A DNA stretch of 64,000 nt, from the NCBI GenBank assembly GCA_022036555.1, contig CM039129.1:25656553-25720552 (forward strand), written 5' to 3'. The stretch is from Microstegium vimineum. Lineage: Eukaryota > Streptophyta > Magnoliopsida > Poales > Poaceae. The notes beneath the pieces were generated by a model, which was not told the DNA's origin, did not search any database, and was given only the letters and a program-made list of their open reading frames with translations. Positions 20,738 through 33,598 of the stretch are shown in pieces. The translations under genes and the position numbers were made by a program. Numbering within the stretch: position 1 is the stretch's first letter; each line of letters starts with the position of its first letter.

Positions 20738-21767
20738 TGTTGACACCGTTTTTCGGCATGTGTCAAATGAGCTAAAACTTGCATTGATCGGTAGCCGTTT
20801 TCCATCAGCATCGGGAGGTCGTCAGTCAATGTTACCGACGAGGGTAGATGCTATGAAAAGGGTAAGTTTGTTGCCGATGGAAGCTGGATGTTTCTTGCCG
20901 ATAAGCCGATAAGGATGTTGCCGATGGGAGTTGAATGACTCTTGCCGATATGAATTAATTGGTGAAGACAAGTTCCAGGAGTACAAGGTTGCTGATTGGG
21001 AAGTATTGCCGATGCCGATGGGCATGGAGTGCCGATGGACACAGGGTGATGTGGTTGACGTCAGCAGAAGGTTGCCGATGGCAATAGAAGGAAGTTGCGG
21101 ATTGAAGAATCTGCCGATGGAAAGTTTCATCGAAAAGAAGACATAAGGAAACTAGTGATCTCATACTAGTATTGTTAGTCCGACTCATGCACGAGTCATC
21201 TGTTTCCTTTAAAATAGAGGTTCTATTTAGGAAAATAATATTGTTACTTGGGTCCGACTCCTGCGCGAGTCAGTTATTTCCCTTAAAGTAGGAGTTTGTT
21301 TTGGAAAGGTACGGGTCGTGTCTATTTACAACTCCCATTGCCAGAGTATAAATATGTACCTAGGGCTTGTGAGAAAAAGAATCAATCCTATCAAACAAAT
21401 CAATTACTCTTATTTACCTTTACTGCAATTTACCCTTTCTTTGCATTAGTCTTAGTCTATTTACGAGTTCTTCAAGCTTCGACGGGCTGCATCACCTTGA
21501 TCTCCGTCAAACCCTTGCAAGTTCCGCATGGGAGTAATCTAAGCCTTGACATCCGGGCGCATCGCTGTTGTCTCGTTCAGCTCTGCTCTAGTTATCCTGA
21601 TCATGTCTGAGTTTTGGCATTTGGGCGTATCGCCGTTGTCTTGCTTAGATCTTGTTCTAGTTATCGTCCTTGTCGATTAACTTGTCAAATTGACTGGCAC
21701 ACCTTGGATATCGAATTCGGGTAATAGCCCGAGGTGTTCGCAGATCCTGACGCTTTTTGTGTCAACA
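20738..21767 (+). repeat. 5' LTR of element C (1030 bp)
   Basis: Termini TGTTGACACCG and TTTGTGTCAACA. Many TGCCGATG motifs lie between 20870 and 21120. TATAAATA is at 21347-21354, followed by the presumed start of R. Confidence 0.95.
21182..21354 (+). promoter_or_regulatory. U3 palindrome pair and TATA box of LTR C
   Basis: Two 16-bp imperfect palindromes of the form GACTC-N6-GAGTC (21182-21197 and 21256-21271), each followed by a TTTCC(C/T)TTAAA-type block, precede TATAAATA at 21347. The pair recurs in the 3' LTR at 33013-33028 and 33088-33103. It may be a duplicated enhancer. Confidence 0.55.
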
Positions 21768-21793
21768 CCTCTTTTGGCACACCCGGTGGGACC
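21768..21793 (+). other. Primer-binding-like site of element C
   Basis: CCTCTTTTGGCACACCCGG then TGGGACC directly after the LTR; the tRNA is not assigned. Confidence 0.65.
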
Positions 21794-21809
21794 AATTATA
21801 CATCTATCA

Positions 21810-24800
21810 TGGGTGATAACTCCGATGTTAACCAGAGGAACGTCATTGAAGACTCCGAGGCCGATCTAAAAGATGATCAAAGGCTGGCTGTGGAGTGGGC
21901 TATGGAGGAGTACAAGCAATTGTATCTGAAGTCCTTTAGCCTGAGCAAGAGTGGCGAAACCATCCAGAAGCAAGATCCGCCATTGCCGCAGCAGGTCACG
22001 TATGATGCCAATCCTGGTAAGTTACAAGAGATGGTTAATTCTGCCTTAAATCAAGCATTAATTAGCCGCTCCAATGTGCTGTCCAATACCGTGTACAATG
22101 CTGTTATGCAATCATTCAAAGAAGGACATGCACCTCAGTATGTTGGTCCAGCGTATCATCAACCTGGATCGGCATCTATAAACCCATCGGCAGCCCCAAT
22201 GGCGTCTTCCACTTCTGTGGATCCGTCTACCAATGTGGCCACACCATCAAGGCCAAGTCCTGAAAGCGCCACCTAGCTTAGTGCAGATCCAGTGGCGTCG
22301 GCAATGTCGGGACCTGCTATCCAGAATCATCCAGCTCCTGCCAAATGGTGGGGATAGGGTATGTCTTCAGATCCATCTGCTGGTTCTAATCTGGTGCAGG
22401 GAGACAGTTCAGCTTGGAAAGGCTCTATGCCATCGGCAATGCAATCATAGCCGGTGATCCCTACGATGCATTACTCTACGTCTTTTCCAACTGTACAAGT
22501 ACCATCAAAAGATTTCCAGGTGGTGATTCCTAGAGCACCTCTGATGCCACCATCGGCGAATTTTGTGCCGATGCAACACAGTATAGCAACTGGAAGTCAA
22601 CCTATGGTTGTAAATCCGCAAGCCGGAGTACCAGCACATCAAGTTAACCAATTTGTTGATTACTCTAAGGTGCGGGAGCAGCAGGTGCCAGTTAGCTATC
22701 AGCCATCGGTAAATCACATGCCGATGATTTATAATCCTGGATGGACCAATCAACCGTCAGCTCAGCAACATGATATACTAATGTATCATTATGAAGGTCC
22801 AGCAAACACTCAGAGTGGACCATCGGTATAGCAACCGATGAATATGATGACTCAACCTAATCTACTAAGTGTGCAAAATTATCCATCGGTATGTCCGCCG
22901 ATGCATAACGTCCAGATGACAGGTGCTGCGTCCATGCCAACTACTCCGAACCATCTTCTACCAAGACCTGAAGGGGCGCATCAGCCAGCTCCACCAGTCA
23001 ACAACCAGCCAATGAGTCGGCAAGAGCAGGATGCGTATTGGACCGATATGATTGCCGAAGTGATGAAAGAACAATTCGGCATTAAACCTAAAGTTAATAC
23101 ATATTCTTATCGGAAACTGTATCCTCCGGCATATGATTTAATTCCTCTTCCAAATCAGTACAAGGTGCCGGATTTTACCAAGTTCTCGGGCCAAGATGAC
23201 ACGTCAACAATGGAGCACATCAACCGCTTCATTATCCAGTGTGGAGAAGCTGCCAGCAGGGAGGAACTAAGGGTGAGATTGTTCTCATCATCATTGTCTG
23301 GATTGGCGTTCACATGGTTTATATCATTGCCTCCAAACTCTGTAATCACATGGGCCGATCCAGAGAGGCAATTTCATAAATACTTCTTCGCTGGCATACA
23401 TGAGAAGAAGATTACCAATTTGGTTAAGCTGAGGCAATGCAATGATGAATCGGTGGAAAACTTTGTTCAGAGGCTGCGAGATGTAAAGAACAAGTGCTAC
23501 AACCTGATACTTGATGATCGGCAACTAGCAGATTTGGCTTTCCAAGGATTACTGCCGCATATCAAAGATAAGTATGCGTCTCAAGAATTTGAAAGCCTAA
23601 GTCATCTGGTGCAAAGAATTGCCGATCAAGATGTCAAAGCCTTTTAACCCAGGAAGACTTGGAATAAGAAGGTGACCTTCATCAGGCAAGAAGAGGATTC
23701 TGGGTTAGATGAAGAGCTAAGTATCGGTGTGGCCGAAGGGGTGAAGGATAAAAAATCTGTGTCTTGTCCATTTGGCCAGAAGGAAGCTGAAAGGTTCACC
23801 TTCGATATCACCAAGGCCGATAGGATGTTTGACTTGTTACTCCAAGAAGGGCGGATCAAGTTGGCGCTTAATCAAGTAATTCCATCGGCCGAAGAGCTCA
23901 GAAAAATCAGGTATTGCAAGTGGCATAATGCAACTTCGCACAGTACCAATGACTGCAAGGTATTCAGACAGCAGTTGCAGTCGGAGATTGAATCTGGATG
24001 AATTAAATTTGAAAATTCTAAAGCCCAAAAACCGATGAAGATTGATCAGCACCCGTTTCCAAATAATATGGTGGAAACTAGTAGAAAAACTAAAGTGCTG
24101 ACATCGGAAGCTGCCAGGAACAATGCATCGGTAGATCCTAACCATCAATTAGCTAAGCGCGACGAGAGGAGGTTTGCCGATGACAGAAAAGGTAAGAAAG
24201 TTGTCGATGAGGGTAGCAGTGTCAAGAGGGCTCCTGGTGTTATAATCACTCATAAGCAGCCAAGGCAAGAGTATCAGCAATTGCAAGAGAAGCGGCGTCG
24301 GCAAGAAGAAGAAGAGTACCAAGAGTGGCTTCGGCATAAGGACCATTGGAAGTGTCCCTTCTTTGTTTACTGCTGGGAAGAAGGCATCAAGCTACCTACT
24401 GCCGATAATTGTCCTGAATGCAATGGATACTACCCTACCGATCAGACAGAAAAGAAGCCTTGCTTTGATGATCGGACAACCAAGTATGCTAGGCCGCTCA
24501 GAGAGAAGAAGTCGGCGCACGATCAACTGGGGGGCAAGCTCAGGGTGCATAACAGGCTTGGCGGGCGTGTTAATCAAGAAGAGCTTGAGGAGATAGCCAA
24601 TGCAAGGGTGCTTGATGAAGAAGTATTCTCCAAGGATCCAAATACCAGGAGTGGTGCTGATGCAAGCAGCGACAGGCAGCACCAACCCATTTGGAAAACC
24701 AAACTTCCTCAGTGGTGCCCTAAGGGTCTGACAAAGACTCAGAAAAGGAGAATTTAGCGCGAACACCGAAATGACTTGTGTGACAATGAAGATCCTTCAA

Positions 24801-25513
24801 AGGAAAAGCAGTGGAGGCCAAAGTGCAAAGATAGGGATCCATCGGCGGAAATTAATATGGTCGTCATATTGCCGATGGAGTTCATGGCGCCTGTCAGCGA
24901 TGATGAAGAAACTGCTGAAATGGCGCAATTGGTGTTGGATCCTATGACGGTTGTCTTTGAGAAACCTGCCGATAGTGAAAGGCAGCATCTAAGGGCCCTG
25001 TTTGTTAAGGGAAAAGTGGATGGACAGCCTGTAACGAAGATGCTGGTAGATGGTGGGGTGTCGTTAAACATAATGCCATATGTCATGTTCAGAAAGCTTG
25101 GAAAGGGCAACCAAGACTTAGTCAAGATGGACATGAAGCTTAAGGACTTCGAAGGCAATGTGTCACCAGCCATGGGAGCCGTATGTGTTGAATTGACCAT
25201 CGGCAGCAAGACTTTGCCAACGACGTTTTTCGTGATCAGTGGCAAGGGTACCTACAACTTGCTCCTTGGAAGGGATTGGATCCATGCCAATTGATGTATT
25301 CCTTCTACTATGCATCAGAGTCTTGTGCAGTGGGTCGGAGACAAGATTGAAGTCGTCCGAAGTGAAGCCCCATCGATCGTTGCGTCGGCAGAATCAGAGA
25401 CTTATGAGCAAACCAGGTGCATATCAGGTGAAGCTTGGGATACTGAGTACCTCAAAGTTGCCGATTACCGCATTACACCGATCCAAGCAGTCGGTCCTGA
25501 AGAAGAGTTTTAA
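21810..25513 (+). pseudogene. gag: gag-pro of element C, eight internal stops
   Basis: A single frame runs from the ATG at 21810 (MGDNSDVNQRNV) to TAA at 25511-25513. It is interrupted by stops at 22274, 22355, 22448, 22829, 23645, 23999, 24755 and 25292; where B gives the comparison, several look like C-to-T or G-to-A changes. Domains in order: N-terminal helical region, Gln/Pro/Met repeat region (22450-22980) and capsid core (about 23150-23640). Then come the zinc-binding-like YCKWHNATSHSTNDC (near 23910), a second Cys-rich block (near 24345) and the protease with LVDGGVSLNIMP near 25047, where B has GGAS. There is no frameshift, so the lesions are nearly all point mutations. The stop overlaps the pol ATG as TAATG. 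Confidence 0.88.
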
Positions 25514-28500
25514 TGGATCGGTTCGCTGATGATGGAAAGCTAGGACAGGGCTTCACATCCACCGATGATTTACTCGAGATAGACATCGACGATGGTAGTA
25601 AACATAGGCCTACTTTTATTAGTGCGAAGTTAGATTCCCAATGTAAACAACAGTTAAGCGATTTATTAAAGGAATACAAAGATTGTTTTGCTTGGGATTA
25701 TACAGAGACGCTTGGTTTAGACCGATCGATAGTCGAACATCGGTTGCCTATTAAGACTGGTTTCCAGCCACATCGGCAACCTGCACGCCGATGCAATCCT
25801 ACTATTCTACTCGATATTAAAGCTGAAATTACAAAGTTAATTGAAGCTGGATTTATTCGGCAATGTCGATATGCCGATTGGATTTATAATGTGGTTCCTA
25901 TGTATAAGAAGAATGGAAAACTTCGTGTTTGTATTGATTTCAGGAATCTCAACAAGGCCATGCCGATGGATGGCTATCTAATGCCCGTCGCCGATCTGCT
26001 GATTGATGCTGCTGCTGGACATCAAATCATTAGCTTCATGGATGGTAACGCTGGATATAATCAGATATTTATGGCTGAAGAAGACATATCCAAGACTGCT
26101 TTCAGATGTCCAGGTCATGTCGACTTATTTGAGTGGGTTGTAATGACCTTTGGCTTGAAGAATGTCGGTGCTACTTATCAGAGAGCAATGAATTTTATCT
26201 TTCATAAGTACATCGGCACGATAGTCGAAATCTATATTGATGATGTGGTGGTCAAGTCTGGAGATTTTGAGAAGCATCTTGCCGATTTGCGAAAAATCCT
26301 GGAGTGCACAAGGGAGCATGGGTTGAACATGAATCCTAATAAATGTGCATTTGGTGTATCAGTAGGTCAATTTCTGGGTTTTATGGTGCATCAGAGAGGC
26401 ATCGAGATTGGTAGAAAATCTATTGATGCAATTAACAAAGTAGTTGCTCCTACAAACAAGACTGAGCTGCAATTCTTGATCGGCAAGATTAATTTAATTA
26501 GAAGATTTATATCTAACTTATCTGGTAAAATTAAACATTTTTGTCCATTGTTGAAGCTAAAAGTTGATCAAGAGTTTACATGGAAAGAAGAACATCAGTT
26601 AGCTTTGGAGAAGATCAAGAGGTATTTGGTGAACCCTCCAGTATTGGTTCTGCCTCAGCACGGGAAACCTTTCAGATTATATTTGTCTGCCGATGACAGT
26701 GTTATCGGGTCGGCCTTAATTCAAGAATTTGAAGGGAAAGAACGTGTGATTTATTATTTGAGCAGAAGGTTAGTGGATGTTGAAACCAGGTATTCGGCCA
26801 TAGAGAAATTATGTTTATGTTTATATTTCTCTTGCATAAAATTGAGGCATTATTTATTGTCGGCTGAATGCACTGTTATCTGCAAAGATGATGTGGTTAA
26901 GTATATGCTATCAATGCCGATATTAAGTGGGAGAATCGGCAAATGGATTCTAGCACTTTCAGAGTTTGATTTAAAGTATGAATCGACTAAGGCAGTTAAG
27001 GGTCAGGTGATCGCCGATTTTGTTACTCAGCATTGCAATATGGTAAGCTCTGTAGAGATTGCTCCTTGGACTTTGTTCTTTGATGGATCTACGTGCAAAG
27101 GAGGAGCAGGTATTGGTATTCTCTTAGTTTCACCTCGGGGGCGGAGATATGAGATTTCGTTGCCGATTGTTGCTACATCGACAAACAATCAGGTTGAGTA
27201 TCAAGCGTTAATAAAAGGATTGGAATTACTCAGGGAAGTGTATGCCGATGCCGTTGAAATCTTTGGCGACTCTATGTTGGTGATCAGTCAATTGATTGGG
27301 GTTTATGAATGCTGATGTGAAGTGTTGATTGCACACCATGAGAGATGTTTGCAATTATTGAAAGAATTCAAAGAGTATCACCTTGAGCATATTCCTAGGT
27401 TGCATAATGAGGAGCCCAATCGGTTAGCACAGAATGCTTCGGGATATCAACCGATTCAAGAAGTCATGACATCGGTAATGGTTGCCGATGACTGGAAAAA
27501 GGAAATCGCCGATTACTTAAGAGATCCATCTAAGAAGGTTGAAAGGCGTCTAAGGTTCCAAGCCACCAAGTATGTACTCCATGACAATGAATTGTATTAT
27601 CGGACGGTTGATGGAGTTCTGCTCAGATGCCTTGGTAGAGAGGAATCAAAGGAGTTGATGGGCGAAATCCATGAGGGTGTGTGTGGAGCACATCAATCGG
27701 CATTCAAGATGAAATGGATGATTAGACGGAATGGATATTATTGGCCGACGATTCTTGAAGACTGCTTCAACTATTTTAATGGGTGCCAAGATTATCAGAT
27801 GTTTGGTAATGTCCAGAGGGCACCTACATCGGCAATGAATCCTATAATCAAGCCTTGGCATTTTAGAGGATGGGCTATTATCTCATCGGTCAGATTTATC
27901 CGCCATCAAGCAAAGGGCACAAGTTTATACTAATCGCTACCGATTACTTTACAAAATGGGTTGAGGCGATTCCTTTGAAGAAGGTGACATCGACAAACAT
28001 GGTAGATTTTGTAAAAGAACATGTTGTTTACCGATTTGGTATCCCTCGGACTATTATTACCGATCAAGGAACTATGTTCACATCGGGAGAGTTTGATGAG
28101 TATTCTGCTAGTATGGGGTTCAAGGTATTGAATTCTTCTCCTTATTATGCTCAAGTTAACGGTCAGGCTGAAGCAACTAATAAAGGAGTAATTAAACTTA
28201 TCAAACGCAAAATTGAATAAAACCCTAGAAGGTGGCATATAGTGTTAAATGAAGCCCTATGGTCGTATCGGATGGCGTGTCATGGTGCAACCAAAATTTC
28301 GCCGTATCAGTTAGTCTATGGACATGATGCTGTCCTACCTTGGGAAATTAAAACTGGTTCCAGGCGATTATCTTTTCAGGATCAATTGACAACCGATGAT
28401 TATGGTACTCTTATGATGGATGAGTTAGAAGATTTAGCAAGTCATCGGTTGAGGGCTTTGATCAGCATTGAAGAAAATAAAAGAAGGGTTGCTAAGTGGT

Positions 28501-28748
28501 ATGACAAGAAGGTAAAGGTGAAGCAGTTTGGCAATGGCGATCTGGTATGAAAGTTGATTTTACCGATTGGGACTAAGAGTTCTAAGTTTGGAAAATGGTC
28601 TCCTAATTGGGAAGGTCCTTATCGGATAAAATAGTCTGCTCCTGGCAATGCTTATATTTTAGAAACTCTCAAAGAAGTTGCATTCTCTAGAGTAATCAAC
28701 GGTAAATACTTGAAGAAATATTACCCTAGTGTTTGGGTAGACGCATAG
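25513..28748 (+). pseudogene. pol: pol of element C (RT, dual RNase H, integrase), broken
   Basis: Starts at the ATG at 25513 in the -1 frame relative to gag-pro. The first 600 codons are open and hold RT with YIDDVVVKSG, first RNase H, and second RNase H with FFDGSTCKGG and IFGDSMLVI. TGA at 27313 stands where B has an Arg codon. The integrase zinc region has lost its last Cys (QDYQMF, where B has QGCQKF). One base is missing near 27877, so the DDE part continues in another frame (TTIITDQGTMF-type motif, NGQAEATNKG). Further stops are at 28218, 28548 and 28632; the last is the same TAG as in B. The frame closes at TAG 28746-28748. Confidence 0.9.
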
Positions 28749-28864
28749 AGTACCTGTTCGAATGCCGATGAGAGAATAAGTTATATGACATCGGTAAAAA
28801 GCGTACTGGCGTTATATTACAAAGCAAAATCAAGTATCACTGTTACAATTGCCAATATGATGAA

Positions 28865-31800
28865 TTACAGCAAAGATTGGATAGCTGATATCGCACGCAG
28901 GCGAATTTGCTCAATTTTTTCCATATCCCTAGCGTCATCGTCGGCAGACCCTTCAACTGGCTTGATTTTCTTCTTCAGCAGAATAGCTTGTCGGGCGTTT
29001 GCGTCTCTTTCTTGCCGCAGAGCTTTAATGGTGTCAGGCAGTTGAGCTTTCTTCTCGCTGGCTGTGTTCAGGGCTTCTTTGACCCTTTTCAATTCAGTAA
29101 GCAACTCTTCCCTCCTTGCCGATAAGTAGACGATCTCTTGCTCATGATTGGTGCCGGAAGCTTCTACTTGGCTGATGTCCTTGTGTTTCTCATCGACAAT
29201 TTGCTTGAACTTGAGCATTTCCTCTTCAAGTTTGATTGAGCGTTCCTATCGGCAATGCGGCATGAGGCCTGTTGGTATTGGAGTTGTCGGCTCTCGAGGA
29301 ATGCCGCTTGGAAGAGAATTTCTTCTGTATTGACAGATAGGTGGCCTTAGATGTCTTTGAAGGTTATCTTAACTGCAGTGGAGTCTTGGACAAGATAGGA
29401 GGTGTCTTGTTGCAGTAATGATAGCAGTGTTTCAAGTTTGAGTTTGACATCTACCGATAAAGCTGGAGCAGAGCTTTCTTCATCTTCATCTTCATCGGGA
29501 AGATTGACGATGAAGGAGAATAAGCTATCTGCTGGAGCAAAGCCTTCTTGGTCTTCGGCTTCGTCAGGGAGGTTGACGCCGAAGGAGAACAAGCTATCGG
29601 GAGAGTCTTGGGCCTGACAAGGAGAAAGTCAAAATTTGCCAATCATAAGTTTATACTGCAAATTTTTAGATAATCGGCTTACCATTTTGAAGCGGATTTC
29701 TTGCCAGGGACTTGACAAGTCGGCTGGTATGGCCTCATCCTGGAGATCGGCAATAGTTGCCAATGAACACGCTTCCGTAGGAGGAGCGGTCGGTGCTGTT
29801 GGTGCTGTTGTTGGCGTTGTCTCTGCCGCGCCGGCTGGTTCCTGTGGCGGTGATGCCATCCTCTGGTCGGGGATGTTGTCGGGTGTAGGTGCTGGTGCGG
29901 ATGCCGATGCTGTCTCTATTGCTACGTTTGGCTCCGGCGGAGTTGGTATCATTGCCTGGTCGGGACTTTCGTCCATCGATTGCTCAGGAGTGGACGTCGA
30001 CGGTGGTTCTACTGTTGGCACATCAACAGTTGGTGATGCAACTGGAGTTGGTGGTGGAGTGGCTAGCCTCAGACGTCTCTTCTTCCTCGGAGCAGCAGTT
30101 GGTGAGCCGTCCTGTTTCGGTTGCGAAGCTTGGGGGGCATCGGCAGTAGGAGTTGGAGAAGCCTGTACGTCTGGAGTAGCTACCGATGGTCTCACTGCGT
30201 GAAATTTTTGGTGTAAGTTAAATGAAGTAAATGTTGCCGATGAGAGTTTGTGATCGGTATAAGTAAAAGTGAAACTTACTGCGAAAGCTCGCGCCAAGAT
30301 GGTAGCAGCAGCCGATGCAGTAGTAGTGGTCGCTGCAGGCGTCGATCTTGGTTTCAGAGTGACCTTATGCATCTTCTGAGGAGTGAAGGCAGCCAATGTA
30401 GGAGCATTGTTGCCGATAATCGACACAGGGCTCATCACTCGAAGGTGGAAGGGCTTGCCACTCTTGCTCATCTTTGGGATTAGGTCGTCAGCCTGTTAAA
30501 TAAAAGAAGATCAGATGCCGATGCCGATGATAGGGATAAGTAAGTAATAAGAAATGCATTGGAATGAAAACTTATTGCATCATCGAGAATGACGTAATCG
30601 GCGTCAATCAAATGCCGATAGTAGTGTGATGACTTGGCAAACAGTTGGCTTCTCCATTCTTGCCACCAAAATTTGTATTCCTCCGTAATAAAAGATGTTG
30701 GTGACCAGGAGGATAGGTCAATGTCTGATGCATCGGCATTGGGAGGGAGATTGACAACCTTGTTCCAGTCCATGGCGCTGGAGATGATTTGTCTTGGTTT
30801 TATCACCTTGGAGTAGCAGAGCTTGATCGGTAATTGGCCAAATGTCAGTTGTCTTGCTGCTGCCGTTGGGTAATAAAGCTCAAAGGATGGAGGAGCATTC
30901 TTCCAGTTCCGAAAAAATGTTAACTGGAATAGCTCCGGGAACAATGCTGGCCTTCATGATCACTTCATTTTGAGGCACATTCCCATCGGTAAGGTTGAAC
31001 AGCAGAGGGAATTAGTTGTCTTCATCAATGTAAGGCCACCAAAGCCGTTCTGAAGCAGGGATTCCGTTATAAAGCTTTTGAAAGAATCTACTGAACTAGT
31101 CTGTGTTGGCATCGGTTCCTGGTAGCACTATGACGGCCTCCCGAAATTGAGTGGGGGACGAGTTGTCGATTCATCTTCATCAAATACGTAGTCCTCCGAT
31201 ATATCCCTTGGGAATTGCTGGGTGAACAGGTCAAATTGGAGGACCTTGTACATGTGTGCGTTTAACCACATGTTTATGAACCACCAAGGACCCCCAAGGT
31301 TGCCGATGGACTCACCTAACAATAGTTTCTTGGATACTTGGTGTAGGAGACGGTACACCGATCCAAGGAGGTATCGGCCGAGATTGAGTCTTGTTCCATC
31401 GGCTAGGAGTTCTGCTGCTGGGAGGTACATTGTGGTAGGTCCGACGGTTTTGCCGCAGAAGATAAACTTTTCTAACCACATGTTCAGAAAGATGACATGT
31501 TCCCTCTGACTTACCGATCCAGTCCTTTGGTATTCCTGGATGTAACCAGTCCAGCCGCCGATATTGCGTGTATTCACTTTGTACTCAGCTTTCCTATGGA
31601 ACAGAGCGGGGGTATCGGCAGAGGAGACATCGAGGCCGGTAAGCATATGCACATCGGCAAGAGTGGGGGTGGCTGGTCTGTGTCTAAATAAAAAGGCATT
31701 CATTGTATCGGACCAGAAATAGGAGGCCACGATCATCATATTCTCATTCTTCTCCATATCGGCAATGGAGAGTCTGATGCACTGATCTAAATTGCGCTCT

Positions 31801-32033
31801 GACCAGTAGGCTTGCTGTGTTCTAATTACTCTGAGGTATCAGTTCTTCCATCCTTTGGTGGGTTGGGGCCATGAACGGAAGGCATCTTTCCATAACCCTA
31901 AGTTGAAGCACTCAGATTTAAAGGGGATACGGTTGGTTTCTGCGTTGATCAGATTGGTGGGATCAGGGTTTCTCATTGGGCCTAAACAGTTGAAGTTGGA
32001 TTGTTCAATGGGGATTATGACCTTGTTGTACAT
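28865..32033 (-). pseudogene. Antisense spliced PMD gene (element C copy)
   Basis: Same architecture as in A on the strand opposite to gag-pol: exon 1 32033-30576, exon 2 30492-30280, exon 3 30198-29683, exon 4 29613-28865. The start ATG is intact (MYNKVIIP). PMD signature HRPATPTLADVHMLTGLD and leucine-rich part with GNLGGPWW are present. Exon 3 is Ala/Pro/Thr-rich with a basic patch (PRKKRRLRL) and exon 4 is acidic then coiled coil. Damage: TGA at 31841-31839, a one-base loss near 31142, stops before a one-base gain near 30910, intron 1 donor GT changed to AT, intron 2 acceptor AG changed to AC, TAA at about 29350 and a shift in the coiled coil. Intron 3 keeps GT-AG. The basic patch could be a nuclear localisation signal, which is inference. 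Confidence 0.82.
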
Positions 32034-32304
32034 TTCCTAGGTTTCAGAAAAATAAAAAGGAGAAAGGGGAAAATTACGGAGTTGATGCGGAAAAGAAATT
32101 TGCAGGAAATAAAGCAAGGAGGCAGCAGGTTTACTCTGGGAACTTCGAAGTTGATCGCCATTGGTGTTGTTCTTGCTTTGCTGGGAGAAGATGTCGCCGT
32201 TTGAGTTCTCAGGACTGTTCTTCGGAGTCGCCGCCGAGGTTGAAAACGGGGGCAGATGAGAGTAAAAGTGGGCTTAGGGTAAAAACAGATTGGATGGTGG
32301 TAAC

Positions 32305-32311
32305 TTTTATA
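32305..32311 (-). promoter_or_regulatory. TATA box of the antisense PMD gene, element C
   Basis: The minus strand reads CTATAAAAGTTACC, matching the block at 906 in A, 278 bp upstream of the antisense ATG. Confidence 0.65.
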
Positions 32312-32551
32312 GGCCTAGTCAGGGGTATTTTGGAATTTTCTTTGCACTAAGCAGGAATGTAGAGAGGTATGCAACAGGTATGCGCGGCAATCGAGGAGAT
32401 ATGATTGGGCTTACAACTGTTCGCGCTGTGGTCGCGGGATTTTATTAATAAATTGTGGTTTTGCGTGCGGTAATCGAGGAAGTCGTGCAAGTATCTTGGA
32501 AGGAGAGGTTACAGTAGAGAAAATTTCGGCGCGTAAAATATCCTACACTCC

Positions 32552-32566
32552 AAAATTGGGGGCATG
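32552..32566 (+). other. Polypurine tract of element C
   Basis: AAAATTGGGGGCATG directly precedes the 3' LTR. Confidence 0.75.
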
Positions 32567-33598
32567 TGTTGACAACTTTTTTTCAGCATGTTTCAAATGA
32601 GCTAAAACTTGCATTGATCGGTAGTTGTTTTCCATCGGCATCGGGAGGTCGTCAGTCAATGTTACCGATGAGGGTAGATGCTGCGAAAAGGGTAAGTTTG
32701 TTGCCGATGGAAGCTGGATGTTTCTTGCCGATAAGTCGATAAGGATGTTGCCGATGGGAGTTGAATGACTCTTGCCGATAAGAATTAATTGGTGAAGACA
32801 AGTTACCAGGAGTACAAGGTTGCCGATTGGGAAGTATTGCCGATGCCGATGGGCATGGAGTGCCGATGGACACAGGGTGATGTGGTTGACGTCAACAGAA
32901 GGTTGCCGATGGCAATAGAAGGAAGTTGCGGATTGAAGAATCTGCCGATGGAAAGTTTCATCGAAAAGAAGACATAAGGAAACTGGTGATCTCATACCAG
33001 TATTGTTAGTCTGACTCTTGCACGAGTCGTCTGTTTCCTTTAAAATAGAGGTGTCTGTTTAGAAAAATAATATTGTTATTTGGGTCTGACTCCTGTGCGA
33101 GTCAATTATTTCCTTTAAAGTAGGAGTTTGTTTTGGAAAGGTACGGGTCGTGTCTGTTTACAACTCCCATTGTCGGAGTATAAATATATACCTAGGGGTT
33201 GTGAGAAAAGAATCAATCCTATCAAACAAATCAATTACTCTTATTTACCTTTACTGCAATTTACCCTTTCTTTGCATTAGTCTTAGTCTATTTATGAGTT
33301 CTTCAAGCTTCGACGGGCTGCATCATCTTGATCTCCTTCAAACCCTTGCAAGTTCCGCGTGGGAGTAATCTGAGCCTTGACATCCAGGCACATCGTTGTT
33401 GTCTCGTTCAGCTCTGCTCTAGTTATCCTGATCAAGTCTGAGTTTTGGCATCTGGGTGTATCGTCGTTGTCTTGCTTAGATCTTGTTCTAGTTATCGTCC
33501 TTGTCGATTAACTGGTCAAATCGACTGGCACACCTTGGATATCGAATTCGGGTAATAGCCCAAGGTGTTCGCAGGTCTTGACGCTTTTTGTGTCAACA
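32567..33598 (+). repeat. 3' LTR of element C (1032 bp)
   Basis: Begins TGTTGACAAC, ends TGTGTCAACA; TATA box at 33179-33186. About 95% identical by eye to the 5' LTR. Confidence 0.95.

Larger units (their letters stand above)
20738..33598 (+). mobile_element. Element C: complete Tat-type Gypsy retrotransposon
   Basis: 12,861 bp, plus strand, flanked by a perfect 5-bp duplication GGAAG (20733-20737 and 33599-33603). LTRs are 20738-21767 and 32567-33598. Order: primer-binding-like site, gag-pro, pol, antisense PMD gene (minus strand), polypurine tract. The LTRs differ at about fifty sites by eye, roughly 5%, and eight stops interrupt gag-pro. Inserted into the gag region of element D. Confidence 0.93.
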
